Origin: an uncultured bacterium
Lineage (GTDB): Bacteria; Patescibacteriota; Minisyncoccia; Phycocordibacterales; PALSA-1337
Direction of reading: 5' to 3'
Assembly: GCA_903837075.1 (NCBI GenBank)
Contig: CAILTI010000019.1
Span: 1 to 32,017 of the forward strand
DNA: 32,017 nucleotides
Shown here: positions 8,418 through 14,893 of the stretch, in pieces
Position numbering within the stretch: the first letter of the stretch is position 1
Layout of the letters: the number at the start of each line of letters is the position of its first letter
Program-made: the position numbers and the translations under genes
Notes under the pieces: generated by a model
The model's input: the letters and a program-made list of their open reading frames with translations, nothing else
Databases searched by the model: none
Told to the model about the DNA's origin: nothing

Positions 8418-9173
8418 ATGAAAAATAACATTGCAACTCCAGGGATGTGTTTGTCGGCCGGTGCGCGGTTCGCGACGAAGCTCGGTTCGATCAGTGCTTC
8501 ACATGATCTTGTGGACGCATTTCTGAAAGAGGGTGACAGTCACCCCTTTTACCAGGTTATCCTCGAACACTTCACTCTCAAGGCATCGAAGACCCAGTCA
8601 CTCACACCGTGGGTTGCTGCGGCACTCGCGAATTGGGGAGACTTCTACCAGAAGTTCTTTGGTATCGACCTCGATTTGACGGATCTCCGTATTCCGGAGA
8701 AGGTCGAGGGTTTCGACCGCCTGATCGTGATAGGGAAGGGTATCCGTCTCAATCAGGTTTGGAATGCTTACAAGGATCAAAAGATCCCGACTTGGCAATG
8801 GTGGGGTGGGTCGCTCGAAAATGCCATGCAGGAATCTGAACGCGGCATCGTAAACGAGAGCTATGCGATCTGGGTTCGTGACGGTCAGGAAGCAGACGAG
8901 GAGATGAAGGATCTCTCCGCTGATATGATCGCCGCTAGTAGCCCACAGAAGGTCGACACCGAGAGTTTACTCGAGAGGCTCGTCCACGGACTTCAGGTCT
9001 GGGATGCGACAAAGAAGCATCTCGATGTTGATAACATTACACTGTGTGCGTCGTCGCGCTCTGCCGATGGCGTTGTGCCGTGGGTCTCCTTCTATGACGC
9101 CTGCGTGTGCGTCTCCGGGTACTCTCCTTCGCATCGTGATCCGGACTTGCGTGCCCGTCAGGCAGTTCGGTAA
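8418..9173 (+). CDS. DGR variable (target) protein
   Basis: 251 aa with no signal peptide or membrane segment, so probably cytoplasmic. Residues ~50-200 form a conserved-looking scaffold (IPTWQWWGGSLENAMQ, YAIWVRDGQEADEEMKDLSAD, LLERLVHGLQVWDATKKHLD). I recall this type from CPR DGR targets, where the C terminus adopts a C-type-lectin-like fold that displays variable residues. The variable repeat covers codons 213-248, with only three codons (AVR) before the stop. Within it, 14 codons differ from the template repeat, changing template Asn, Lys, Asp, Tyr and Arg codons to Val, Trp, Ser, Tyr, Ala, Cys, Gly, His and Asp. The ligand is unknown. A strong promoter and structured leader precede it, and no Shine-Dalgarno is seen. 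Confidence 0.85.
   Translation: MKNNIATPGMCLSAGARFATKLGSISASHDLVDAFLKEGDSHPFYQVILEHFTLKASKTQSLTPWVAAALANWGDFYQKFFGIDLDLTDLRIPEKVEGFDRLIVIGKGIRLNQVWNAYKDQKIPTWQWWGGSLENAMQESERGIVNESYAIWVRDGQEADEEMKDLSADMIAASSPQKVDTESLLERLVHGLQVWDATKKHLDVDNITLCASSRSADGVVPWVSFYDACVCVSGYSPSHRDPDLRARQAVR
9054..9161 (+). repeat. DGR variable repeat (VR)
   Basis: 108 nt at the 3' end of the target gene, aligning without gaps to 9408-9515 at a constant offset of 354. I count 21 differences, all where the template has A (changes to C, G and T). The last 15 nt (9147-9161, TTGCGTGCCCGTCAG) are identical in both copies and would serve as the initiation-of-homing sequence. Similarity fades upstream of 9054, where non-A mismatches appear. 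Confidence 0.93.
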
Positions 9174-9197
9174 ACTTGTACCTTGTTCCTTTTTCAC

Positions 9198-9224
9198 TCG
9201 GCCCCGATGCTATATCGGGGCCGA
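9198..9224 (+). terminator. Hairpin downstream of VR (terminator and possible homing cruciform)
   Basis: Perfect 11-bp GC-rich stem (TCGGCCCCGAT at 9198-9208, complement at 9214-9224), loop GCTAT, followed by CTTTT. It begins 36 nt after VR. It suits an intrinsic terminator for the target gene. In the Bordetella phage DGR a hairpin/cruciform just downstream of VR is needed for efficient retargeting, so it may have that role too. Confidence 0.75.
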
Positions 9225-9244
9225 CTTTTCGTATACAATGTGTA

Positions 9245-9254
9245 TGGTTATAAA
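9245..9254 (+). promoter_or_regulatory. Candidate -10 region for the template RNA
   Basis: TATAAA (9249-9254) with a nearby upstream TG lies between the target-gene terminator and the template repeat, and would start a transcript near 9261. No good -35 box is visible. The flank also has the palindrome TTGATATCAA and a hairpin at 9350-9356/9372-9378. Confidence 0.25.
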
Positions 9255-9407
9255 ATTGGTTGATATCAATATATCGATAACAATTTACCAAAGATAGAAA
9301 CTGCCTGTTTTCCTTTATACAATGATCAGAGTACCCCGAGTTGGACACAGAGAATCTCGAAGGAGGAGGGAGGTTCTCGGAGATATGGACAAAGGAAGAT
9401 AGAATGG

Positions 9408-9515
9408 TCGCGCTATGCCGATGGCAATGTGCCGAAGGTCAACTTCAATGACGACAACGTGAACGTCAACAGGTACAATCCTTCGAATCGTAATCCGAAC
9501 TTGCGTGCCCGTCAG
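9408..9515 (+). repeat. DGR template repeat (TR)
   Basis: 108 nt with 29 adenines, 21 of which correspond to changed positions in VR. Read in the VR frame it is rich in AAY codons (10 of 36). This is typical of a DGR template: mutating A in AAC/AAT reaches many amino acids but never a stop. It lies in a non-coding spacer after the target gene and is not itself a gene. Downstream, a 5-bp hairpin followed by T4 (9535-9561) sits in the spacer that in other DGRs helps prime cDNA synthesis. Confidence 0.93.
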
Positions 9516-9579
9516 AAGTTTCTCGCAATTTTTGGGAGTTCATATTTGAAGGACTCCTTTTGCGTAGGAGGTTATGTCA

Positions 9580-9897
9580 TCAGTTTGTCCTTAAGGAAGC
9601 TATGTATGAAATCCACTTGCTTAACATTCTCGATATTTCAACCATGTCGCTTGATAGTTGTATGTATTTGTTTTCACCGATAATCTTTAGCTCGTGTTCA
9701 GTGCGAATGAGGTTCTTCAATACCTGAATTTGAACTCTTGCTAGCTCCAACGTCTTCAGTTTTTGATCTCTCCGTGTAAATGCCGCTTCTATTAGCAGGG
9801 CTAGTAACTTGACCGTGAGATCTTCATTGAGCTTGTGAAGTCCCAATTTGTCTCGTTTGGGAAGTTCGTGTCCTGTGGTATAAATATCTCTATGCAA
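9580..9897 (-). CDS. avd: Avd-like four-helix-bundle protein of the DGR
   Basis: 105 aa, all helical and basic. The motif ELPKRDKLGLHKLNEDL, followed by LLIEAAFTRRDQKLKTLELARVQIQVLKNLIR and IGENKYIQLSSDMVEISRMLSKWI, matches the Avd / 23S-IVP-like four-helix-bundle family. Avd forms a pentameric ring that binds the RT and template RNA during mutagenic retrohoming. The start appears to be TTG, as no in-frame ATG exists upstream. Unusually the gene is on the strand opposite to TR, VR and RT. Its 5' end overlaps the inferred RT start codon at 9892, and its 3' end stops 64 nt from TR, so its transcript would run antisense toward TR. The family call is firm; a role in this DGR is inferred from context. 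Confidence 0.85.
   Translation of the reverse strand: MHRDIYTTGHELPKRDKLGLHKLNEDLTVKLLALLIEAAFTRRDQKLKTLELARVQIQVLKNLIRTEHELKIIGENKYIQLSSDMVEISRMLSKWISYIASLRTN
9876..9884 (+). promoter_or_regulatory. Extended -10 promoter upstream of the RT
   Basis: TGG-TATAAA (9876-9884) lies 7 nt before an ATG at 9892, the same arrangement as at other genes here. That ATG opens a frame (MQDPNFIDDRRRTADVGG) that reaches the G tract at 9954-9963 and is then out of register with the RT by one base. The -35 region (about 9857-9862) is weak. Confidence 0.45.
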
Positions 9898-9913
9898 GAT
9901 CCTAACTTTATTG

Positions 9914-11011
9914 ATGATCGTCGGCGTACTGCTGATGTCGGAGGAGATTTTTCGGGGGGGGGGCGCTCATAGTTGTGATTATTGTGATGTAATTTCTATC
10001 AAGAATTTGTTGGGTGCTTGGAGGGAATTTAGGATGGGAAAGAGATCAAATACTGATGTAGCGTCATTTGAGCTACATTTGGAGGAATATATATTCCAGA
10101 TGCACGAGGTTTTCATTGGAGGGACCTGGAAACCAGACCCATATAGAGTGTCGATAATTGAAGATCCGAAACGTCGAACTATCCATGCTGCAAGTATACG
10201 TGATAGAGTTCTCTACCAAGCATTATACAGGAAATTGTATCCAATATTCGATCGGCAGTTCATATATGATGTGTACTCGTCACGCAACTACAAAGGAACA
10301 CATGCTGGTGTAAAGAGATTTGCAATGTTTGCTAGAAAAGTCTCACAAAATTACACAAGGACAGGATATGTCCTAAAATGTGACGTTCGGAAATTCTTTG
10401 ATTCTGTGGATCATGGAATTTTGTTCCAACTCATTTCAAAGCGTATTTCAGATGAGCGCGTACTAATGTTGATTTATAAAATTATCGATTCATTTCATCA
10501 TACTCACGGTAAGGGGTTGCCACTAGGTAATGTAACTAGTCAGCTATTTGCGAATATTTACATGGATGAATTTGATCAGTTTGTAAAGCATAAAATCAAG
10601 GCGAAATATTATATTCGCTACTGTGATGATTTTGTTATTGTAGACGAGTCACGTGAGACATTATTGAATCATTTAGATAAAATAGGGCCATTCTTATACG
10701 AAAATCTCTCGTTAGATTTACATCCTAGAAAAGTTGAAGTACGAGAGTTACATAGGGGAGTGGATTTTCTCGGCTATGTTTCTCTGCCACATTATGCAGT
10801 GCTTCGTACCAAGACAAAGAAAAGAATGTTTCGAAAACTTTGTAATGCGAAAAAACAGCTTGACCTTGACTCGGAAATCATTTCAAAAGCAAAGTTTGAT
10901 AACATCGTTGCCTCATATTCTGGTATGCTGAAACATTGTAAAGGTAGAAAGATCTTAGATGCTATTTTGAGAATAGTTGAATCTGGTATCTCTATTCAAC
11001 AGGCTATTTAG
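9914..11011 (+). CDS. DGR reverse transcriptase
   Basis: About 365 aa. It copies the template RNA with random errors opposite adenines, giving cDNA that replaces VR. RT motifs in order: NLLGAWREFRMGKR, IEDPKRRTIHAASIRDRVLYQAL, YSSRNYKGTHAGVKRF, catalytic KCDVRKFFDSVDH, LPLGNVTSQLFANIY and YIRYCDDF (catalytic Asp pair at about residues 238-239), then VDFLGY. The GxxxSQ in motif 4 is characteristic of DGR RTs, where group II intron RTs have QGxxxSP. There is no maturase or endonuclease domain. The start is uncertain: in the frame as written, TTG 9911, ATG 9914 or ATG 9935 are possible, but the promoter and N-terminal style favour ATG 9892 plus a one-base shift in the G10 tract. The gene converges on tig, 28 nt away. 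Confidence 0.92.
   Translation: MIVGVLLMSEEIFRGGGAHSCDYCDVISIKNLLGAWREFRMGKRSNTDVASFELHLEEYIFQMHEVFIGGTWKPDPYRVSIIEDPKRRTIHAASIRDRVLYQALYRKLYPIFDRQFIYDVYSSRNYKGTHAGVKRFAMFARKVSQNYTRTGYVLKCDVRKFFDSVDHGILFQLISKRISDERVLMLIYKIIDSFHHTHGKGLPLGNVTSQLFANIYMDEFDQFVKHKIKAKYYIRYCDDFVIVDESRETLLNHLDKIGPFLYENLSLDLHPRKVEVRELHRGVDFLGYVSLPHYAVLRTKTKKRMFRKLCNAKKQLDLDSEIISKAKFDNIVASYSGMLKHCKGRKILDAILRIVESGISIQQAI
9954..9963 (+). repeat. Homopolymeric G10 tract at the RT 5' end
   Basis: Ten consecutive G between the promoter/start at 9892 and the RT core. With 10 G the frame from 9892 ends at a TAA soon after the tract; with 9 G it would run straight into the RT. Such tracts are classic slippage sites in phase-variable genes, and also common sites of sequencing error. 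Confidence 0.85.
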
Positions 11012-11039
11012 CCAATTACCATATGAAAGTATCACTATT

Positions 11040-12131
11040 CTACTTCTCAGCCTTCTCCAACCACTGAAACACCTTCTCATTTGTAAGCACTGTCTCCGCA
11101 TACGCTGTCGCTCTCTCGCGGTCAGCTTCTTTGTAATGTTCGACGATGTGATCCACTTCACTATCGATCTCTTTCTGATCAGGCTTGATATTTTCTTTCA
11201 CAGCTATCGTATTTAGGATGAGTTGGAGTTTTGCTTTCTTCTCTGCGTGCGGACGCCAGTCTTTGCGGATGTCCTCGAGGGACTTCTTGGCGTGCTTCAG
11301 ATAGTCGTCCATCTTTACTCCCATCTTTTCTATGTCGTGTTCGAACTGAGTCTGAGAGCGGTTGAGTTCAGACTCGATCATGATCTCTGGTAACTCCGCC
11401 TCGGTAGCATCTCCGAGCGCATCGGCGATCATGATGCGCAACTTCTCTCGCGCTTCATCTTTCTTGTTCTCGCCGATCATCTCGCGAACCTTCACCTTGA
11501 AGTCAGCGATGTCCTTGAAATCATTTCCTAGACCACGCACGAACTCGTCATTGAACTCTGGTAGGGTATCCATGATAGCTTTCTCATGTTCCTCGGGAGT
11601 CATCTTCTCATGATCATGGCCATCATGTGAGGCGCGTGACTTGCGGATCTTCAGGATAGATTCTTCGACGTCTTTGTCTGAAACTGACACGTCGATACCG
11701 CTCGCTTTCTTTACCTCGACGGCCGCGATCTTCTGGCAGTCCGGCAAGGTTATCTCTGGCACGACTGCAGTAGTGGCCTTGAATTCTAGTGGGTTACCTT
11801 TTGCAAGTTTGGTAATGCCGACGATCGGCTTTCCTATGGCGTCGATCTTGTTGTCGACTAGGATGTCTATGTATGCGCGCGACAGGGCGATCTCGGCCAT
11901 CTCTTCGTTGATCACACGGTCACCGACCTTGGAGACGAGGATGTTTTCTGGTACCTGACCCTTTCGGAAGCCGTCGACAGTGATCGAGTCGTTAACATTC
12001 TTGAGAGCTTGCGAGCGGAACTTCTCCCAAACTTCCGCGGCAATACTAGCGGTGATCTCAACTTCTGATTTTGCGAGTTTTTTAATAGAGACGGAGTCAT
12101 AAGACTTCGTTGGATTTGTATTATTTGTCAT
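11040..12131 (-). CDS. tig: Trigger factor lacking the PPIase domain
   Basis: 363 aa, shorter than the usual ~430. Trigger factor is the ribosome-bound chaperone that receives nascent chains. The N-terminal ribosome-binding domain carries the signature GFRKGQVP (residues 54-61). The FKBP-type isomerase domain normally in the middle is absent. Instead the chain passes from LPDCQKIAAVEV through a charged, His-rich segment (SHDGHDHEKM) to the helical C-terminal substrate-binding domain (EFNDEFVRGLGNDFKD onward). An in-frame start at 12179 exists, but the ATG at 12131 matches the family N terminus and follows a -10-like TAAACT (12139-12144, minus) by 7 nt. It is divergent from the copper operon. 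Confidence 0.93.
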   Translation of the reverse strand: MTNNTNPTKSYDSVSIKKLAKSEVEITASIAAEVWEKFRSQALKNVNDSITVDGFRKGQVPENILVSKVGDRVINEEMAEIALSRAYIDILVDNKIDAIGKPIVGITKLAKGNPLEFKATTAVVPEITLPDCQKIAAVEVKKASGIDVSVSDKDVEESILKIRKSRASHDGHDHEKMTPEEHEKAIMDTLPEFNDEFVRGLGNDFKDIADFKVKVREMIGENKKDEAREKLRIMIADALGDATEAELPEIMIESELNRSQTQFEHDIEKMGVKMDDYLKHAKKSLEDIRKDWRPHAEKKAKLQLILNTIAVKENIKPDQKEIDSEVDHIVEHYKEADRERATAYAETVLTNEKVFQWLEKAEK

Positions 12132-12187
12132 GAAGTGGAGTTTACACGAAGAAATAGCGTCGGGCAAGTTCTGGCACATTCTCCTAA

Positions 12188-12206
12188 TATCCCTTGCGAA
12201 GGGATA
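12188..12206 (+). promoter_or_regulatory. Palindrome between tig and csoR
   Basis: A perfect 8-bp inverted repeat with a 3-nt centre (TATCCCTT-gcg-AAGGGATA), followed by a weaker one (TGAAGT/ACTTCA, 12211-12227). It lies upstream of the csoR -35 box, in the divergent control region. It could be an operator or an RNA hairpin on the tig side; the protein that would bind it is unknown. Confidence 0.4.
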
Positions 12207-12236
12207 AGTGTGAAGTTATCCACTTCATTACCCAGA

Positions 12237-12265
12237 TTGACAGATACCCTAGGGGGGTATACACT
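12237..12265 (+). promoter_or_regulatory. csoR-copA promoter with CsoR operator
   Basis: TTGACA (12237-12242) and TACACT (12260-12265) are 17 nt apart. The spacer holds the pseudo-palindrome ATACCCTAGGGGGGTAT (12244-12260), the form expected of a CsoR box (TACCC...GGGTA). Apo-CsoR bound here would block RNA polymerase, and Cu(I) would release it. The ATG follows 6 nt after the -10 box, so the mRNA is probably leaderless. Confidence 0.85.
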
Positions 12266-12271
12266 CAGATT

Positions 12272-12535
12272 ATGAATAAAAACAAACAAAAACTCGTTAG
12301 GAGGCTCAAGTTGATAGAGGGTCAGGTTCGAGGTTTACAGAAAATGATAGAAGAAGAGAAGTATTGTATAGATGTGATCACCCAAACTTCTGCGGTAAAG
12401 AGCGCCTTGTCGAGGGTAGAGGATGAGCTCATGGGTGCACATCTCAGTACTTGTGTGATCGAGCAGATGAGGGACGGTGAAGAGCGCAAATCTATCAGTG
12501 AGATATTGAAGGTTTACAGTTTAAAAAGAAAATAG
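12272..12535 (+). CDS. csoR: Copper-sensing repressor CsoR
   Basis: 87 aa, an all-helical CsoR/RcnR/FrmR-family (DUF156) repressor. The start at 12272 is supported by the promoter and by the family N terminus (KLVRRLKLIEGQVRGL); a longer frame from 12194 would run through the promoter. Cu(I) ligands are in place: Cys32 (YCIDVITQ), His57 and Cys61 (GAHLSTC), the Cys-His-Cys set of true copper sensors rather than of RcnR or FrmR. It binds DNA as a tetramer without a helix-turn-helix, and Cu(I) binding lowers affinity. It is the first gene of the operon, 5 nt before copA, and is probably autoregulated by the operator just upstream. Confidence 0.95.
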   Translation: MNKNKQKLVRRLKLIEGQVRGLQKMIEEEKYCIDVITQTSAVKSALSRVEDELMGAHLSTCVIEQMRDGEERKSISEILKVYSLKRK

Positions 12536-12540
12536 ATCAT

Positions 12541-14868
12541 ATGTCAGATACACAATCATTCAAAATAAAGGGTATGCACTGTGCTTCATGTGCCAGTATC
12601 ATCGAAAAAACACTGAAAAAGGTGGACGGAGTAAGTTCTGTGGCTGTGAATTTTGGTACTGAGACTGCAAAGATAGTTTTTGACGAGAGCAAAGTTAGTG
12701 CAGAGCACCTCGCCAGGAAGGTCGAGCCATTGGGTTATACATTGGATATCCTATCTGAATCGCGAGATTTCTCGCGGGGTGCCAGTGAAATGGGGATGAG
12801 TGATAGTGAGCATGCTGAGCATCTAGGTCTCAGTCAGTCCAAGAAGGAGAAACTCGCCGAACTTCATGATATGAAGAACAAAGTACTGTCTGTCATACCT
12901 CTCGCGATCATCAGTATAGTTGTTATGGCATGGGAAGGGCTGGCGAACGTTGGCCTGATACCTGAGATGCCTCAGGTGTTGAGAAATCTACTCATGACTT
13001 TGTTGCCGCTCATGGCGACTTATGCATTATTCGTCGTAGGTAAGCCATATCTACTAGGTGTTTACAGATTCCTCCGATACGGCAAGGCCAATATGGATAC
13101 TCTCATAGGGATCGGTACATCTGCGGCATTTCTATACAGTTTGGCTATAACAGCATTCGCAGATCAACTTCGTCCATTCATGAATGTGGAAAATACTTAT
13201 TATGATGTCACTATCGTCGTTATCACTTTTATCGCGCTTGGTAAATATCTGGAGACCAGGTCAAAGGTCAAAACTGGCGATGCTATAGAGAAACTACTGA
13301 ATTTGCAGGCAAAAACGGCTATCGTTGTTAGGGATGGTCGAGAATATGAGACGGCGGTAAGTGATGTGAGGCACGATGATGTTATAAGGGTAAAACCTGG
13401 AGCGAAAGTGCCTGTAGATGGCGTGATAACGACAGGTGAGTCGTTCATAGACGAGTCGATGATCACAGGTGAACCGATGCCGGTGCAAAAGAAAACAGGT
13501 GATAGTGTTGTGGCGGGAACTATGAACACTAACAGCTCATTTACTTTCAGAGCTGTGAAAGTCGGGAGAGAGACACTGCTCGCACAGATCATCCAGATGG
13601 TTGAAAACGCCCAAGGTAGTAAGGCACCTATCCAAGCTCTCGCCGACAAGATTTCTAGTATATTCGTTCCGGTTGTCCTAGTCATATCTTTTATAACTCT
13701 CGGACTATGGCTGCTAGTTGGTACCAGTGCGCTCGGGTTTTCCCAAGCACTGTCCTCGGGACTGGTATCTTTCGTCGGCATCCTCGTCATCGCCTGTCCT
13801 TGTGCACTCGGTCTGGCGACACCGACGGCGATCATTGTCGGGGTCGGGAAGGGTGCCAAAGAGGGAATATTGATAAAGGATGCCGCGACTCTGGAAAAAT
13901 TGCATAAGGTTGATGTCGTTATAGTAGATAAAACCGGGACAATCACGATCGGTAAGCCGACTTTGGTGGATATTTCGAATCATTCCGATAGAACCGATAG
14001 TGAACTCATCGCGATACTGTCTGCACTAGAGACACATTCTGAACATCCTATAGCTCATGCGGTGATCAATTATGCGGATTCGATGACCACTTCGTCGGTT
14101 CACCGACTGGAGGTTTCAAACTTCGAGGCGATCAAGGGAAAGGGTATAAAGGGTTCCATAGATGGAGTTGAATATTATGCGGGAAATGCAAAACTGATCA
14201 GTGAAATAGATCGTGATTTTGATGTCGTGGAACTCGAGAAATATACAGTGCAGGGAAAAACTCCCGTTATTCTGGCTACAAAAGGTAAAGTTCTCGGCTT
14301 CGTCATGGTAGCAGATGAGATCAAAAAGGCTTCGAAAAAGGCCGTTTCAGACCTTCATGCACTGGGTATCGAGGTGATGATGTTGACCGGAGATGATGAG
14401 AGGGCTGCAAAGTATGTAGCCTCTGAAGTTGGTATCGATACGGTTATCGCACACGTATTACCGAAAGACAAGCTAGAAAAGATCAAGGAATTGCAGGCTG
14501 ATGGCAAGATCGTTGCTATGGCAGGCGATGGTGTAAATGATGCGCCAGCCTTGGCACAGGCTGACGTTGGGATCGCCATGGGGACAGGGACAGATGTGGC
14601 CATCGAGTCTGCGGGCATAACGTTGCTCGGAGGTGATATTGCAAAATTGGTCAAAGCGATCAAACTATCAAAGATAACTATGAGAGGTATCAAACAAAAC
14701 CTTTTTTGGGCATTTATTTACAATGTGATAGGTATACCTCTCGCGGCTGGTGCTTTCTATCCGATATTCGGTTGGCTATTGAACCCTGCATTTGCTGGAT
14801 TGGCTATGGCCTTTTCGAGTGTGTCGGTCGTATCAAATTCGTTACGTATCAAAACCATCGGATTATAA
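12541..14868 (+). CDS. copA: Copper-exporting P1B-type ATPase
   Basis: 775 aa, a full-length Cu(I)-exporting P-type ATPase of the cytoplasmic membrane. There is one N-terminal heavy-metal-associated domain with GMHCASC (Cys14, Cys17), then transmembrane helices from about residue 118. The actuator motif is TGEPMP. The ion-conducting CPC motif is at residues 419-421 (IACPCALGLATP), the phosphorylated Asp463 in DKTGT, with SEHP in the nucleotide-binding domain and GDGVNDAPAL in the hinge. The C-terminal helix pair has the YN and MxxSS motifs expected of Cu(I) pumps (FIYNVIGIPLAAG, MAFSSVSVVSNSLR). A 35-residue linker (about 75-110) with several His separates HMA from the membrane part. It lies in an operon with csoR and the two following genes. 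Confidence 0.97.
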   Translation: MSDTQSFKIKGMHCASCASIIEKTLKKVDGVSSVAVNFGTETAKIVFDESKVSAEHLARKVEPLGYTLDILSESRDFSRGASEMGMSDSEHAEHLGLSQSKKEKLAELHDMKNKVLSVIPLAIISIVVMAWEGLANVGLIPEMPQVLRNLLMTLLPLMATYALFVVGKPYLLGVYRFLRYGKANMDTLIGIGTSAAFLYSLAITAFADQLRPFMNVENTYYDVTIVVITFIALGKYLETRSKVKTGDAIEKLLNLQAKTAIVVRDGREYETAVSDVRHDDVIRVKPGAKVPVDGVITTGESFIDESMITGEPMPVQKKTGDSVVAGTMNTNSSFTFRAVKVGRETLLAQIIQMVENAQGSKAPIQALADKISSIFVPVVLVISFITLGLWLLVGTSALGFSQALSSGLVSFVGILVIACPCALGLATPTAIIVGVGKGAKEGILIKDAATLEKLHKVDVVIVDKTGTITIGKPTLVDISNHSDRTDSELIAILSALETHSEHPIAHAVINYADSMTTSSVHRLEVSNFEAIKGKGIKGSIDGVEYYAGNAKLISEIDRDFDVVELEKYTVQGKTPVILATKGKVLGFVMVADEIKKASKKAVSDLHALGIEVMMLTGDDERAAKYVASEVGIDTVIAHVLPKDKLEKIKELQADGKIVAMAGDGVNDAPALAQADVGIAMGTGTDVAIESAGITLLGGDIAKLVKAIKLSKITMRGIKQNLFWAFIYNVIGIPLAAGAFYPIFGWLLNPAFAGLAMAFSSVSVVSNSLRIKTIGL

Positions 14869-14893
14869 TATATCATTCATCAATATCACATCT

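Noticed and set aside
9429-9683. 84-codon frame across the template repeat
   Set aside because: It is open because the template codes like the VR; the rest of its translation is unrelated, and a DGR template is not translated.
9914-11011. Group II intron or retron as the source of the RT
   Set aside because: No maturase or HNH domain and no intron-like flanks. Motif 4 is GxxxSQ, and an A-mutated TR/VR pair is present, which together point to a DGR.
13200-13946. 248-codon minus-strand frame opposite copA
   Set aside because: It is a shadow of the copA reading frame with no start signals and no family resemblance.
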